This document shows positions 51,437-60,687 of a stretch of 64,000 nucleotides of DNA, one piece after another (the first letter of the stretch is position 1; every line of letters begins with the position of its first letter). The notes below the pieces were generated by a model. The model did not search any database and was not told the DNA's origin. It worked only from the letters and a program-made list of their open reading frames with translations. Origin of the DNA: Nilaparvata lugens (Eukaryota; Arthropoda; Insecta; Hemiptera; Delphacidae); assembly GCF_014356525.2 (NCBI RefSeq), contig NC_052505.1, positions 6,423,171 through 6,487,170 on the forward strand, read 5' to 3'. The position numbers and the translations under genes were made by a program.

Positions 51437-52400
51437 TTGTTGTATTGCTATGAATCTGCAACAAGAAATTCTGAACAGATTATAGTGGTGATTGAAAAGA
51501 ATATCCAGGCGAATCTCAATCTTATCAATAAACACCCGATAACTACCCAGGCTGGTTACATTTTCCCCATATTACCTTCTAGTTGGCTAACAGTGCAAGA
51601 TATCAAATCAGTTTATAAAATTGAAAAGTTTCAAGCGTATTCTGAGTTTCTCCATGATTCGAGTGAACAGGAAAATTTCCCCTGTACAAAACGTTATTAA
51701 ACATTCTACTGGTTTGCATTTTTATAGCGCATGTGCATGTCCGCATCATGATACTCCTCTGCTTTTGCAATTTATCGGTTTATTACAATATTTTGAAGGC
51801 TGTGTAATTGATGCAAATGAATTCAAATGTTGATCGATTTGAATAAATTTATCGAGTAATTACTTTGGAAATGCCGATGTATGATTGATCGATCGTTTAG
51901 AATAAAGTGGTTTGAGGAGATTCATTATTTACTTACATAGTAAGTGCGGTTTCTATTTTTGTCTTGTAAATGTAGTTCCAACTTGAAAAATATGAAAACC
52001 TCAAGTATCTATTGAAATTTTATAGTATGTTGTAGGCATTTATTTTCCAGTAGAACGTCCATTTCTTCAAACTTTGCTGTTTCTGCCTTTTTAGTGCACA
52101 CTGATTGCTCCCTAAAATAGTGAAAAATGACATTTTCGGAATTCTTTTTGAAACATCTAGTATGCTAAAATAGATGAATCGTAAGGCAACCAATTCATGT
52201 AGTCTCGTATATATCTGTACCCCTATCCCGAAATTGGAAATCTTCAGTATCGACTAATGTCTTGCTATCTATCATCAAATGAAAAAGTAACTTGTATACG
52301 TACTGCCGAAGCAAGTACAGAAGTAACTTCCATTGTTTTATTCTCTGGCTCAATTATTTCTGAATAAACTAAATATTTGGCGTTATTTTGTATGTTACAG
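51437..52400. other. End of grh intron, nothing recognised
   Basis: A chance open frame of 87 codons lies at 51437-51700. The intron ends with TTTTGTATGTTACAG. Confidence 0.5.
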
Positions 52401-52632
52401 AGCTGGTACAGCAGGGACGGGCGCAGGCTCAGGAGCCCTTCTGACGTCACAGCTGAAAACGATAAACGGCGTAGTCGGGGGCTCAGCCCTCGAACTAGGA
52501 GGGCCCCCCCTGGGAGACCTCGGTCTCTTCCTGCACCACCCCAATTCCCACCCCATCAAGCGGGAGCCCGAAGACCTCAGTCACCATCGGAAGCAGTCAA
52601 CGCAAAACGCCGCTGATAAGGGCAGGCATAAG
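52401..52632 (+). CDS. grh: Grainyhead exon with IKREPEDL motif
   Basis: The exon starts after TATGTTACAG and completes the proline codon opened at 39880. It encodes a Gly/Ala/Leu-rich stretch, then LGLFLHHPNSHPIKREPEDL and a basic tail ending GRHK. Drosophila Grainyhead has a closely matching KREPEDL block in its N-terminal half. I-K-R-E fits a sumoylation consensus (hydrophobic-K-x-E). The donor is AAG then GTAGGC at 52633, phase 0. High GC against AT-rich introns supports coding. Downstream in-frame sequence soon meets a stop, consistent with splicing. Confidence 0.9.
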
Positions 52633-53431
52633 GTAGGCCTCACTCATTTTACTCATTAATAAGTTAATCATAAAATGAAATTAGTTAGATTAAAAAGAAT
52701 ACTGGAGTGGGTGATATGAATTTACAAAAAAGTATGTGACATTTTGAACTTTAAATTCAGTTGATGGATAACAAAAATCTACTTTTAAGCATTCTGCTTT
52801 TAACTAAGTAGTATTGTTCACAAACATAGAAAACTATGTTTCTAACACTGTTACTTGTGTAATCGAACATCGGAATAAATCATCCGTCTGTGAGGTTAAT
52901 CTTTCCGATCAGCCTAATAATGTAGTTTATCTATAGAACTGGTAATTCATTCAGGTAATACTTCTGCGAAGGTACTAAATAATTATAATGATGTTAACAA
53001 AGATCATTCTCAGTATTTTGATCCACATACCCTTTACTCATTCCAGCATTTTTTGTTCAAACCTTTCTGAACAAACTTGTTGAGATTGATGCAGTTTTCT
53101 CGTTTTTATAAAAAAACAAATTCCATGAATATATATTATTATATCTTGATTGGATTAGAACGGCGCCCTATCACTCATCATCATTTTATCATGTATTCAT
53201 TTTATTTTGTATTTCAGATAAATAACCGATTAAAACTATTTCTCAACTATTATACAGTATTATATTTTACAAACTTCATATTTTATTAATTTCACATCGG
53301 AATTGCTGACTTGATATCCTTGTGTACTACAGATTGAATCACACACCATCCTTGAAAATATTGACTGACAATCTGACAAAACACTGACAAATATTTGAAA
53401 AATACTGATTGTTGATTTTGTTGTTGCCCAG
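52633..53431. other. grh intron, 799 bp
   Basis: AT-rich and without recognisable repeats. It ends with GTTGTTGCCCAG. Confidence 0.7.
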
Positions 53432-53757
53432 GTGCTAGTGGTGACATCGGGCGGCCAGGACCTGGTTGTTGATGTGGTGAACAACAACACGACCGTAAAG
53501 GACGAGTTCGTGCACTCGCCGGCGCAGCGATCGCTGAACGGGGGCGGCACACCCTCATCAACATCCTCCCTCATCACCGGCGACGTCAACAGCGAACTGA
53601 TCGCCACCGCCGACGGACTCAAGCCGGCCGCCATGTACAACAGTTCGCACATTTTCACGACGGCCATCACGCCGCATGGCTCCAACACTCCCTCGCCCAT
53701 TCCCTACTCCGAGCACGGCCAGCAATACACCACCACCGTGTCTCAGGCCACCACTGG
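53432..53757 (+). CDS. grh: Grainyhead exon, Ser/Thr-rich activation region
   Basis: The exon opens in phase 0 after CCCAG and encodes VLVVTSGGQDLVVDVVNNN, then a Ser/Thr/Gly-rich part with SSLITGDVNSELIATADG and ITPHGSNTPSPIPYSEHGQQ. It ends with two bases of a glycine codon at the strong donor GTAAGT (53758). The codons have marked G/C at third positions, unlike the introns. No structured domain is visible. It fits the poorly conserved, low-complexity region between the activation segment and the DNA-binding domain of insect Grainyhead proteins. Assignment relies on phase continuity with its neighbours (0 in, 2 out) and composition. Confidence 0.88.
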
Positions 53758-53969
53758 GTAAGTAGCAACTAATCAAAATTCAATCGTTAAAGATATTGAT
53801 TAGAGTACTGATAGGTAAATAAAGGTATACATGAAAAAAGTATAATATGATTACATAGATACTCAATCGCAGGACACCACTGACTGGGCTAGTCTACTAA
53901 TTAAAACTCTATTCGTGAAAAATCTCTAAATAAGGATAGAAATATAAATTTACTTAGCAAGGTATTAAT
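53758..53969. other. Start of the LINE-bearing grh intron
   Basis: A short AT-rich stretch with no feature between the donor and the decayed reverse transcriptase remnant. Confidence 0.5.
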
Positions 53970-54480
53970 AGAAAAAATAAAGTAGTATTGAATAGGACTA
54001 AGGTCAAAGAACTGACGGCTGCAGTACATCATTGATAAATTTTTCCTGAGTTTGATCCCCGAGATGCACATTGTTCCATAGATTCTTCTATGATTCTTTT
54101 ATATTAAGATAGAAAGTATCATAGACTGTTATAGAAGTCATCAAATCAGAATATTATTTGTAGATGTGAATTAAAGTATAGGTCTACGGGTTTATAAATA
54201 TATGAATATGAAATTAGAATAGTATTAATAGTATTTAATAGGACTATCGTGAAGCAACATACTCCTGCAGTACATCATTGGTCAATATATTCTTTAAAGA
54301 CTTGATCTCTAAGGGGCACACTTTGTATATTTTGTTTGATAGAAAAAACCCATCAAATAATTTTACAAGTCTGATACAAGATGAAAGTATTCTTCCCGTT
54401 CTTAATCACAATCCTGGCATCCACACAAAGTGTGTCAAAGGCTACAGTTAAATCTATGAACACTATAATGAGAAGTCTTA
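53970..54480 (-). pseudogene. Decayed antisense LINE reverse transcriptase remnant
   Basis: Translating the minus strand at about 54475-54405 gives VFIDLTVAFDTL, a recognisable reverse transcriptase motif A (F-x-D-L-x-x-AFDT). Further along the minus strand, VLQEYVAS near 54265 and VLQPSVL near 54020 resemble the motif B phrase VPQGSVLGP. Stops and frameshifts are frequent, so this is a dead fragment. The motif B-like segment occurs twice (about 53978-54080 and 54225-54330), indicating an internal duplication. It is unrelated to the intact + strand element beside it. Confidence 0.55.
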
Positions 54481-54670
54481 TTGTAAGATTATTTTCATAC
54501 TGTCACCATTCTTCAAAAAAAATAACATCAACACTTCCCATCTAATCATGCTTATAGCTCGATGTGACTTTCATTAGAAATTAAAGGATTATTTCTAATC
54601 CTTCGCCAGCGTAAAAAACGGAAAAGTAAATATTTCCAAGGGCATTGCTACCATAGTAAATAGGAAATGT

Positions 54671-56359
54671 ATGAGCATTGATTACTTCAATAGTCTAACT
54701 ACTATATTTTCACAAACAAAGCAAATTGATGCGTCGGTGAAATTCGACGAGACATTGAAAATACTCAATTTGTTTTTATTGACAGATAATAGTAACTTGC
54801 TTTCCAATCTAGAAATATTACTATCTATGATCGATGAATGGGCTTCAGATAAACAAGCTCTGACAGTTGGAATTGATTTTTTTGGAACCATGGCTGATGT
54901 ATCTTGTATTGATCTCTTAAGTACTGTCTTGGCAACAAAACATATTAAATATGTGTTTTACTACAAGGGTATAAATAATCTTACATTTTTAAATATTCCA
55001 GAAGAGAAAAACAATGAGAAACCATGTCCAACGGGATACTTACCTGAAAAACCACCCAAACATGAATTTATAAATAGTATGCTGGAGCTCAGAAATCTTC
55101 TGAGTCAACATGATCAGATAAATTCTATTATTTACTATGAAATTCTGACTAACATTACAAAAAAAAACTTATTGAGCTCTTATTCGTACCTAATAGAGAT
55201 AAAGCGTAAAGAGATGAATATTTATGATAATAATCTAAGAACATTTCTATGGCCAACTAGGAAAAGTTATAGAATGGGCTTCTGCTTGGATAACGAAGGA
55301 ACCTACGTGGAATTCAACGAGAGTAATAAAAGATTCTTAACAAAAGAAAAATACATTCTTGTTAGTAGAGATACACAACTCATGTTAAACGGTGAGCTGT
55401 ATCAGAAAATATCATCAATTGACATTTCTGCTCCAAGTCTTCCTAATATTACGTGGATAGATGGTGTGCCAGGGTGTGGAAAGACGTTTGAAATACTGAA
55501 CCAGCATAAACCAGGAATAGATTTAGTTCTCAGTCAAACAAGAGCAGGAATCAAAGACATCAGAGAGGCTGTCATTCATAAGTACGGTAAGGATTACTGT
55601 AGAAAGATAATAAGATCAGATTACAGAACCGTTTCATCTTTCATTATAAATGGAGTGGGCAAGAAATATCATCGTGTCTTTATAGATGAGGCTGTACTGA
55701 TGCATGCTGGCTACATTGGTTTCATTGCGAAATTATCAGGATGCTCCGAAGTTTTCCTACTTGGTGATTCTAAACAGATTCCTTACATCGAAAGGAGTGG
55801 ACTGAAAGTTAGATGGTCTCATCCTTCAGTTTTTTGTGAGCCCACACGGAAAGTGACTTTAACTAGAAGATGTCCGATCGATGTATGCTGCGCACTATCC
55901 AAATTCTATGGTAAAATTGAAACAACTAGTGGAACTCTTCGCTCAATTAGGAAGACCATCTTTAACGGCGGTCTTCCACAGCTTGATCCAGAAACACTTG
56001 TATTAACATACACGCAGAATGAGAAAAAAATTATTCAAGAGTTACTAGGTGACAGGATTGATAAAACAATAAAAATTCACACGATACACGAAGCACAAGG
56101 TCTTACTTATAGAAATGTTATTCTAGTGAGGACAAATTCAAAGGATCTAGAGATCTATAACAGTGAAAGTCATGTGATTGTAGCACTCAGTAGGCACACT
56201 CATAGTTTCAACTATCTAACAACAGCGGAGAATGATCTCATATCATTGCTTATAAAAAACACATTAAGCTTTGATGATAAATATATAATGAGATGGCAGA
56301 GGAAAATAGAGGAGAACAAGCATGGAGGGGTGCGTATGAATAAGCATGATGATGAGTAA
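54671..56359 (+). CDS. LINE ORF1 with superfamily-1 RNA helicase domain
   Basis: The product is 562 residues. Residues 1 to about 250 match nothing I recognise. Residues 258-530 form a complete SF1 helicase: motif I GVPGCGKT (265-272), Ia LVLSQTR (285-291), II VFIDEA (336-341), III LLGDSKQIPY (363-372), IV LTRRCP (397-402), V TIHEAQGLTY (471-480), VI VIVALSRHT (502-510). The Walker lysine K271, D339-E340, Q369, Q476 and R508 are all present, so ATPase function is plausible. The RCP, HEAQG and VALSRHT signatures are those of tobamovirus/virgavirus (alphavirus-like) replicase helicases, more than of cellular Pif1 or UvrD. There is no CCHC knuckle or RRM as in usual LINE ORF1 proteins. The protein may bind or unwind element RNA, or act against silencing; both are speculation. 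The ATG at 54671 is the first of the frame. The ORF overlaps ORF2 by 14 nt. Confidence 0.92.
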   Translation: MSIDYFNSLTTIFSQTKQIDASVKFDETLKILNLFLLTDNSNLLSNLEILLSMIDEWASDKQALTVGIDFFGTMADVSCIDLLSTVLATKHIKYVFYYKGINNLTFLNIPEEKNNEKPCPTGYLPEKPPKHEFINSMLELRNLLSQHDQINSIIYYEILTNITKKNLLSSYSYLIEIKRKEMNIYDNNLRTFLWPTRKSYRMGFCLDNEGTYVEFNESNKRFLTKEKYILVSRDTQLMLNGELYQKISSIDISAPSLPNITWIDGVPGCGKTFEILNQHKPGIDLVLSQTRAGIKDIREAVIHKYGKDYCRKIIRSDYRTVSSFIINGVGKKYHRVFIDEAVLMHAGYIGFIAKLSGCSEVFLLGDSKQIPYIERSGLKVRWSHPSVFCEPTRKVTLTRRCPIDVCCALSKFYGKIETTSGTLRSIRKTIFNGGLPQLDPETLVLTYTQNEKKIIQELLGDRIDKTIKIHTIHEAQGLTYRNVILVRTNSKDLEIYNSESHVIVALSRHTHSFNYLTTAENDLISLLIKNTLSFDDKYIMRWQRKIEENKHGGVRMNKHDDE

Positions 56360-59300
56360 TAATAACGTGCTGGATGTGGCAAATGAACTTGATTCCGTGG
56401 ATGAGATAGAGGACAGTGTGATTGAGGATAAACAACAACTCCACGTTGCTCTTCAACACTCTAATATAACTGTATTTTCTCTCAATATCAGAAGTATTAG
56501 GAAGAACTTCGATGACCTGATGATTCAACTACAGGATATGTCCCATGATTTCGATATAATAATACTAACAGAATGCTGGATCAAAAGAGATTATACACAG
56601 AAGCAACTGAAGGACTACAATATTTTTCACTCTTTGAATAATCGTACTCAAAATGATGGAGTAATTGTATATGCAAAGGAAAATCTCAATGTACAATCGG
56701 TAGAACTAAATATCAGACAGGCCAACGTTCTTCATCTACGACTTCAAACATCAAAGGAGAGATATAATATATTAGCAGTGTACAGATCACCTTCCTACGC
56801 CAGCATAACAGAGTTTTTAGAGGACTTTGAAACAGTGCTTGGTAGACTGAGAGGTCAACTTATTATTTGCGCAGGAGACTTCAACATTAATACGCTACAG
56901 CCACATCAGCATTATCAACTTGATGATTATTACGACTTATTGAGTGAACACGGTTTGAAGAACTGCATTAAAAAGGCTACCAGAGTAACAGCGGGAACGT
57001 CTTCTTGTTTGGATCATATGTTGACCAACTGTAAAAGTAAAATCCATCCAATCGTGTATCACTCGAGTATCACAGACCACTTCATTACAATTCTTGGACT
57101 GGAAGAACATCAGTTAGACAGAACAAATGGGGATGAACAGAGCTCAACTAACTGTCAACTCTCATCTAACTGTAAATCTGTCAACTTGAACGGCTTGAGG
57201 AGAGGACTGCGAGTGGAACAATGGACGGAGGTTTTTGAGTCAAATAACACAGACTCAGCTTACGAAAAGTTCCTAGAAATTCTACAAAAACATATGGAGA
57301 GCAATACACATCATTACAGACAAAAGAAGAGGATCAAGAGCATAAAACCATGGATAACACGAGGACTTATCTCAGCTATAAGAACAAGGGATTCTCTAAA
57401 TAGAAGAAGGAAACTGGACCCAGAGAACGGAGAACTCGCTAACTACTACCGAAGATACAGAAATACACTGACGTCACTCATCCAAACTACAAAAGAAAAT
57501 TATTTCAAGATGCAACTAAATGAAGCAAACAATGATGTAAGAAAGACATGGAAAATAATCAAGGATGCTACAGATTCAGATCAGAAAAAGGATATACAAC
57601 TGAATGCTTTGAAAATTAATGGTGACATGGTCACACTGAAAGATAATCCTAGAGAACTATTGAGTCATGTAAATAATTTCTTTGTTAATATTGGAGAGAG
57701 TATGGCTAACAAAATATCTGAGAGTCTGAATAAAAATATTAACGAAATTATAGCAGATAATGTACCAGAATTGCATGTACAGAGTAATATGTTTCTTTTC
57801 CCCATAGATGAAAAGGAAATAATAAACACAATTGATTCTTTACACATCAATAGTGCACCAGGCCTAGATGGATTAGATAACAGGACCTTGAAAGGAATAA
57901 AAGATTTAATTTCTAAGCCTTTAACTCATATTTTTAATCTGAGCTTGTTATATGGTACTTTTCCAAGAGCAATGAAGCAAATCTGTGTCAGACCTATACA
58001 TAAAGCAGGCGATAAACTAATTATTAGTAATTATAGACCTATTTCACTGATTAGCAATGTATCAAAAATTTTAGAAAAACTAGTTAAATCAAGATTAATA
58101 AGCTTTTTAGAAATTAATAATATTCTTTCTCCTAACCAATTTGGCTTCCGCAAAGGTATAAGTACAGAATTAGCTGTACTAGAATTATCAAAATTTGTAA
58201 CTAGCAATTTAGAGGAAAAGAATAAATGTCTAGCAGTATTTTTAGATTTAGCAAAGGCCTTCGACTCTGTTTCCCATGACTTATTAATAAAAAAGCTTGA
58301 GGCAATAGGTATAAGAGGAGTGCCACTTGAATGGTTCAGATCCTACCTCAGCAATCGACAGCAAAAAACAAAGGTTGAGAACCATATGAGTGCAGAGGGT
58401 TCCATGAAGTTTGGAATACCTCAAGGAACAGTTTTAGGACCAATTTTGTATTCGATCTTTGCAAATGAGTTGTGCTCCATTCAAATTCAAGGTAGAGTTA
58501 TAGCCTTTGCTGACGATACAGCACTCCTTTTTCAAGGAAAAAACTGGGAAGAAGTGTTCCAAACAGCAGAGATAGAACTCACAAAAATCACTAGTTGGTT
58601 AAGAAATAACTTATTGTCATTGAATTCAGAAAAAACAAAATTTTTAGCTTTTTCTTTAACAAATAGCACAAAACCACACATGACAACAATGAAGCTCCAT
58701 AATTGTGATAGAAATTGTAACAATAATTGTAATTGCCCACTAATAGAACGCTCTGACAATATAAAGTATTTAGGAATAATAGTAGATGATTCATTGAAAT
58801 GGAACAAACACATAACATATACAACTGCCAAAATAAGGAAGCTTATATACAAATTCTATCAATTAAGGCGTATCATAGACAAAGAAATGTTAAAAACTGT
58901 ATACTTAACATTAGTTGAATCTCTTTTAAGGTACGGTCTGTTAGTTTGGGGTGCAGCTAACTTCAGTTTTATAGATCCATTATTTAAAACTCAAAAACGC
59001 ATTTTGAAAATAATGGGAAACAGGGAAATCCAGTTTTCAACTGTAGAATTATTTATAGAAAATAGAGTACTCAGCGTTAGGCAATTGTATATATTATTGT
59101 TATTAGGGTATATGAAAAAACATCAAAATAGGAACCATATCATAAATCATAGCCATAATACTAGAATAAGAGAACGTTACAATCAAGAAGTACCAAGAAT
59201 GAATACAGCGTTTGGGCAAAGATCACTAGGATATTTAGGGCCTAAAATATCTAATAGAATACCATTAGAAATCAAAGGAGAGGAAAATTTCAATAGGTTC

Positions 59301-59375
59301 AAAAGAAAAATTAGACATTGGTTATTCAGTATTGGGATACAAAGTAGTGAGGAACTAATAGTAAGTAGGATTTAG
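56346..59375 (+). CDS. LINE ORF2: endonuclease and reverse transcriptase
   Basis: The product is 1009 residues. The N-terminal endonuclease/exonuclease/phosphatase domain (about 40-250) has N47 in SLNIRS, E76 in LTECW, YRSPS (146-150), GDFNIN (177-182), D223-H224 in LDHMLTN, and SITDHF (241-246), so its catalytic set is complete. It nicks target DNA to prime reverse transcription. The reverse transcriptase (about 540-860) has SNYRPISLIS (561-570), motif A FLDLAKAFD (632-640), motif B GIPQGTVLGP (690-699) and the catalytic FADD (721-724). A Cys cluster, C-x3-C-x3-C-x-C (787-797), lies just before KYLGIIVDDSLKW. The C-terminus has RSLGYLGPKISNRIP and no RNase H. The frame is undamaged. Translation probably starts at the AUGAUGAUG overlapping the ORF1 stop. 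Clade placement between jockey, CR1 and L2/Daphne-like groups is uncertain. Confidence 0.95.
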   Translation: MMMSNNNVLDVANELDSVDEIEDSVIEDKQQLHVALQHSNITVFSLNIRSIRKNFDDLMIQLQDMSHDFDIIILTECWIKRDYTQKQLKDYNIFHSLNNRTQNDGVIVYAKENLNVQSVELNIRQANVLHLRLQTSKERYNILAVYRSPSYASITEFLEDFETVLGRLRGQLIICAGDFNINTLQPHQHYQLDDYYDLLSEHGLKNCIKKATRVTAGTSSCLDHMLTNCKSKIHPIVYHSSITDHFITILGLEEHQLDRTNGDEQSSTNCQLSSNCKSVNLNGLRRGLRVEQWTEVFESNNTDSAYEKFLEILQKHMESNTHHYRQKKRIKSIKPWITRGLISAIRTRDSLNRRRKLDPENGELANYYRRYRNTLTSLIQTTKENYFKMQLNEANNDVRKTWKIIKDATDSDQKKDIQLNALKINGDMVTLKDNPRELLSHVNNFFVNIGESMANKISESLNKNINEIIADNVPELHVQSNMFLFPIDEKEIINTIDSLHINSAPGLDGLDNRTLKGIKDLISKPLTHIFNLSLLYGTFPRAMKQICVRPIHKAGDKLIISNYRPISLISNVSKILEKLVKSRLISFLEINNILSPNQFGFRKGISTELAVLELSKFVTSNLEEKNKCLAVFLDLAKAFDSVSHDLLIKKLEAIGIRGVPLEWFRSYLSNRQQKTKVENHMSAEGSMKFGIPQGTVLGPILYSIFANELCSIQIQGRVIAFADDTALLFQGKNWEEVFQTAEIELTKITSWLRNNLLSLNSEKTKFLAFSLTNSTKPHMTTMKLHNCDRNCNNNCNCPLIERSDNIKYLGIIVDDSLKWNKHITYTTAKIRKLIYKFYQLRRIIDKEMLKTVYLTLVESLLRYGLLVWGAANFSFIDPLFKTQKRILKIMGNREIQFSTVELFIENRVLSVRQLYILLLLGYMKKHQNRNHIINHSHNTRIRERYNQEVPRMNTAFGQRSLGYLGPKISNRIPLEIKGEENFNRFKRKIRHWLFSIGIQSSEELIVSRI

Positions 59376-59651
59376 ATTTAAGCAGTATTCTTTTTAATAA
59401 GGTAATTTATATGTAGAAAATAGTACCTCGGTTTAGTATCTTTGTACTAGGTGATTCTTAGGGTAATAGATATAGTTTTAGATTTTTGGAATTTTTGTAT
59501 TATCTGTTGTAGCATAAATTAGTATTAATTTGATGATAACCTCGACACATATATTATATAGTGAGGTATCATTTTTGTAAACACTGAATATTGTTATATT
59601 ATTGAAAATATATGAAAAAAATATGTATTGTATGAATTTATGAATAAACTC

Positions 59652-59709
59652 CTCTGGATGTGTCGTCCAACATCCAGAGAAATTATTATTATTATTATTA
59701 TTATTATTT
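59652..59709 (+). terminator. LINE 3' terminal stem-loop and (ATT)n tail
   Basis: CTCTGGATGT (59652-59661) and ACATCCAGAG (59670-59679) form a perfect 10-bp stem with an 8-nt loop. About nine ATT repeats follow. In several LINE clades the element's reverse transcriptase recognises a 3' stem-loop and a short tandem tail replaces poly(A). That this hairpin does so here is inference. Confidence 0.8.
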
Positions 59710-59752
59710 CATTGGCTTTGATTGTGAAGAGTATAATATCATTACCCCTTTC

Positions 59753-59989
59753 TTCTCACTGTATATGTAAAACCTCTTGGTTTTGTATATGTTTGGACTT
59801 TTTAACAACAAAATGAACTTAATTCCAAAGTGAAAAGTGTAAATTTAAAGTATTGTGCTTACTACAACCTTAGTGTCCGGTTTCCCATTAGGGAACTTTG
59901 GACTATAATACGGTGAGGTTGAACTACCCTCGGGTCTCCCCACCATTGAAAGCCATACGCTAATAATAATAATAATAATTCTCACTGTA
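59753..59989 (+). mobile_element. 215-bp retroelement fragment with 11-bp target duplication
   Basis: TTCTCACTGTA at 59753-59763 is repeated at 59979-59989. The 215 bp between ends in CCACCATTGAAAGCCATACG, then (TAA)6-7. A tandem TAA tail and a short direct repeat are the signature of target-primed insertion of a 5'-truncated LINE or a SINE. No coding remnant is present, and no A/B boxes are clear. Confidence 0.8.
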
Positions 59990-60148
59990 CATCAAACGAT
60001 ATAGCCAGTTTGATTTTGTAGTTGCTCTACACCCTTTTTTATTGGTGATTTTTTTCTACTGTATTTTCTTTCTATTTTTAATGATTATGTATTTGCATGT
60101 ATTGGATGAATTGAAAGTGACTAATGATGATTGCTGTTGTGTTGACAG

Positions 60149-60458
60149 AGGATCGTTCACGGAGCCCTACTACCGCGGCGAGTACTTTGGCAGCGGAGGC
60201 GGCAGCGTGGACGCTGGCGGTGCCAGTCCCTACCGCAGCGTGGCGGGAGTGGGCGGCTACGAGAGCGGTGGCGTAGCGACGGGGGCGGGAGCGGGGGCGG
60301 CAGCCTTTGTGGAGCGCTACGTGCGGCAAAACAGCGCCGCCTACCACGGCAGTAAGGGTGTCATCGCCGCCGCCGGCCTCACCGTCGACCTGCCGTCACC
60401 TGATAGTGGCATCGGGGCCGACGCCATCACGCCTCGTGACCAGGCTCAAATCCAACAG
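60149..60458 (+). CDS. grh: Grainyhead exon with LTVDLPSPDSGIG block
   Basis: The exon begins after GTGTTGACAG and completes the glycine codon opened at 53757. It encodes GSFTEPYYRGEYFG, a Gly/Ala-rich low-complexity region, FVERYVRQNSAAYHG, then LTVDLPSPDSGIG and ITPRDQAQIQQ. The block LTVDLPSPDSGIG followed by ITPRD is a hallmark of insect Grainyhead just ahead of the DNA-binding domain; I recognise it from Drosophila Grh. The donor is CAG then GTAGGC at 60459, phase 0. GC is high throughout. Confidence 0.95.
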
Positions 60459-60687
60459 GTAGGCTACTCGCTCATTTCAATAATCACAATCCAGTACACA
60501 TAATATCGACTAAACATTGATAAGTTGATAACATGAATAAGCTCTTAAATACATAAATTTTGCAAGATACTTCTCAAATAATAATTTGAGTTATATAATA
60601 AGAGATCAAATTTCACCTATCATAACCTGATTACACAACTACTCAGGAAGATTTATAATTAATATAAACATAATTATCAAATATAAA
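60459..60687. other. Intron start, nothing recognised
   Basis: AT-rich sequence with no repeat or exon. Confidence 0.6.

Larger units (their letters stand above)
54671..59709 (+). mobile_element. Intact non-LTR retrotransposon carrying a virus-like helicase
   Basis: The element has two long, undamaged, overlapping ORFs on the + strand, a 3' UTR of about 275 bp, a terminal hairpin (59652-59679) and an (ATT)n tail (59682-59709). It lies inside the grh intron 53758-60148 in sense orientation. ORF2 is an endonuclease/reverse transcriptase of the jockey/CR1/L2-like group without RNase H. ORF1 carries a plant-virus-type superfamily-1 helicase instead of RRM and zinc-knuckle domains. The 5' end is unresolved: up to about 190 bp upstream of the ORF1 ATG may be its 5' UTR, and I could not find a convincing target duplication. 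Intact frames suggest a recent, possibly still mobile copy. Confidence 0.9.

Noticed and set aside
54275..54282. TCATTGG as the LINE's 5' target duplication
   Set aside because: The 7-bp match to the sequence after the (ATT)n tail falls within the older antisense RT remnant, so it is probably chance.
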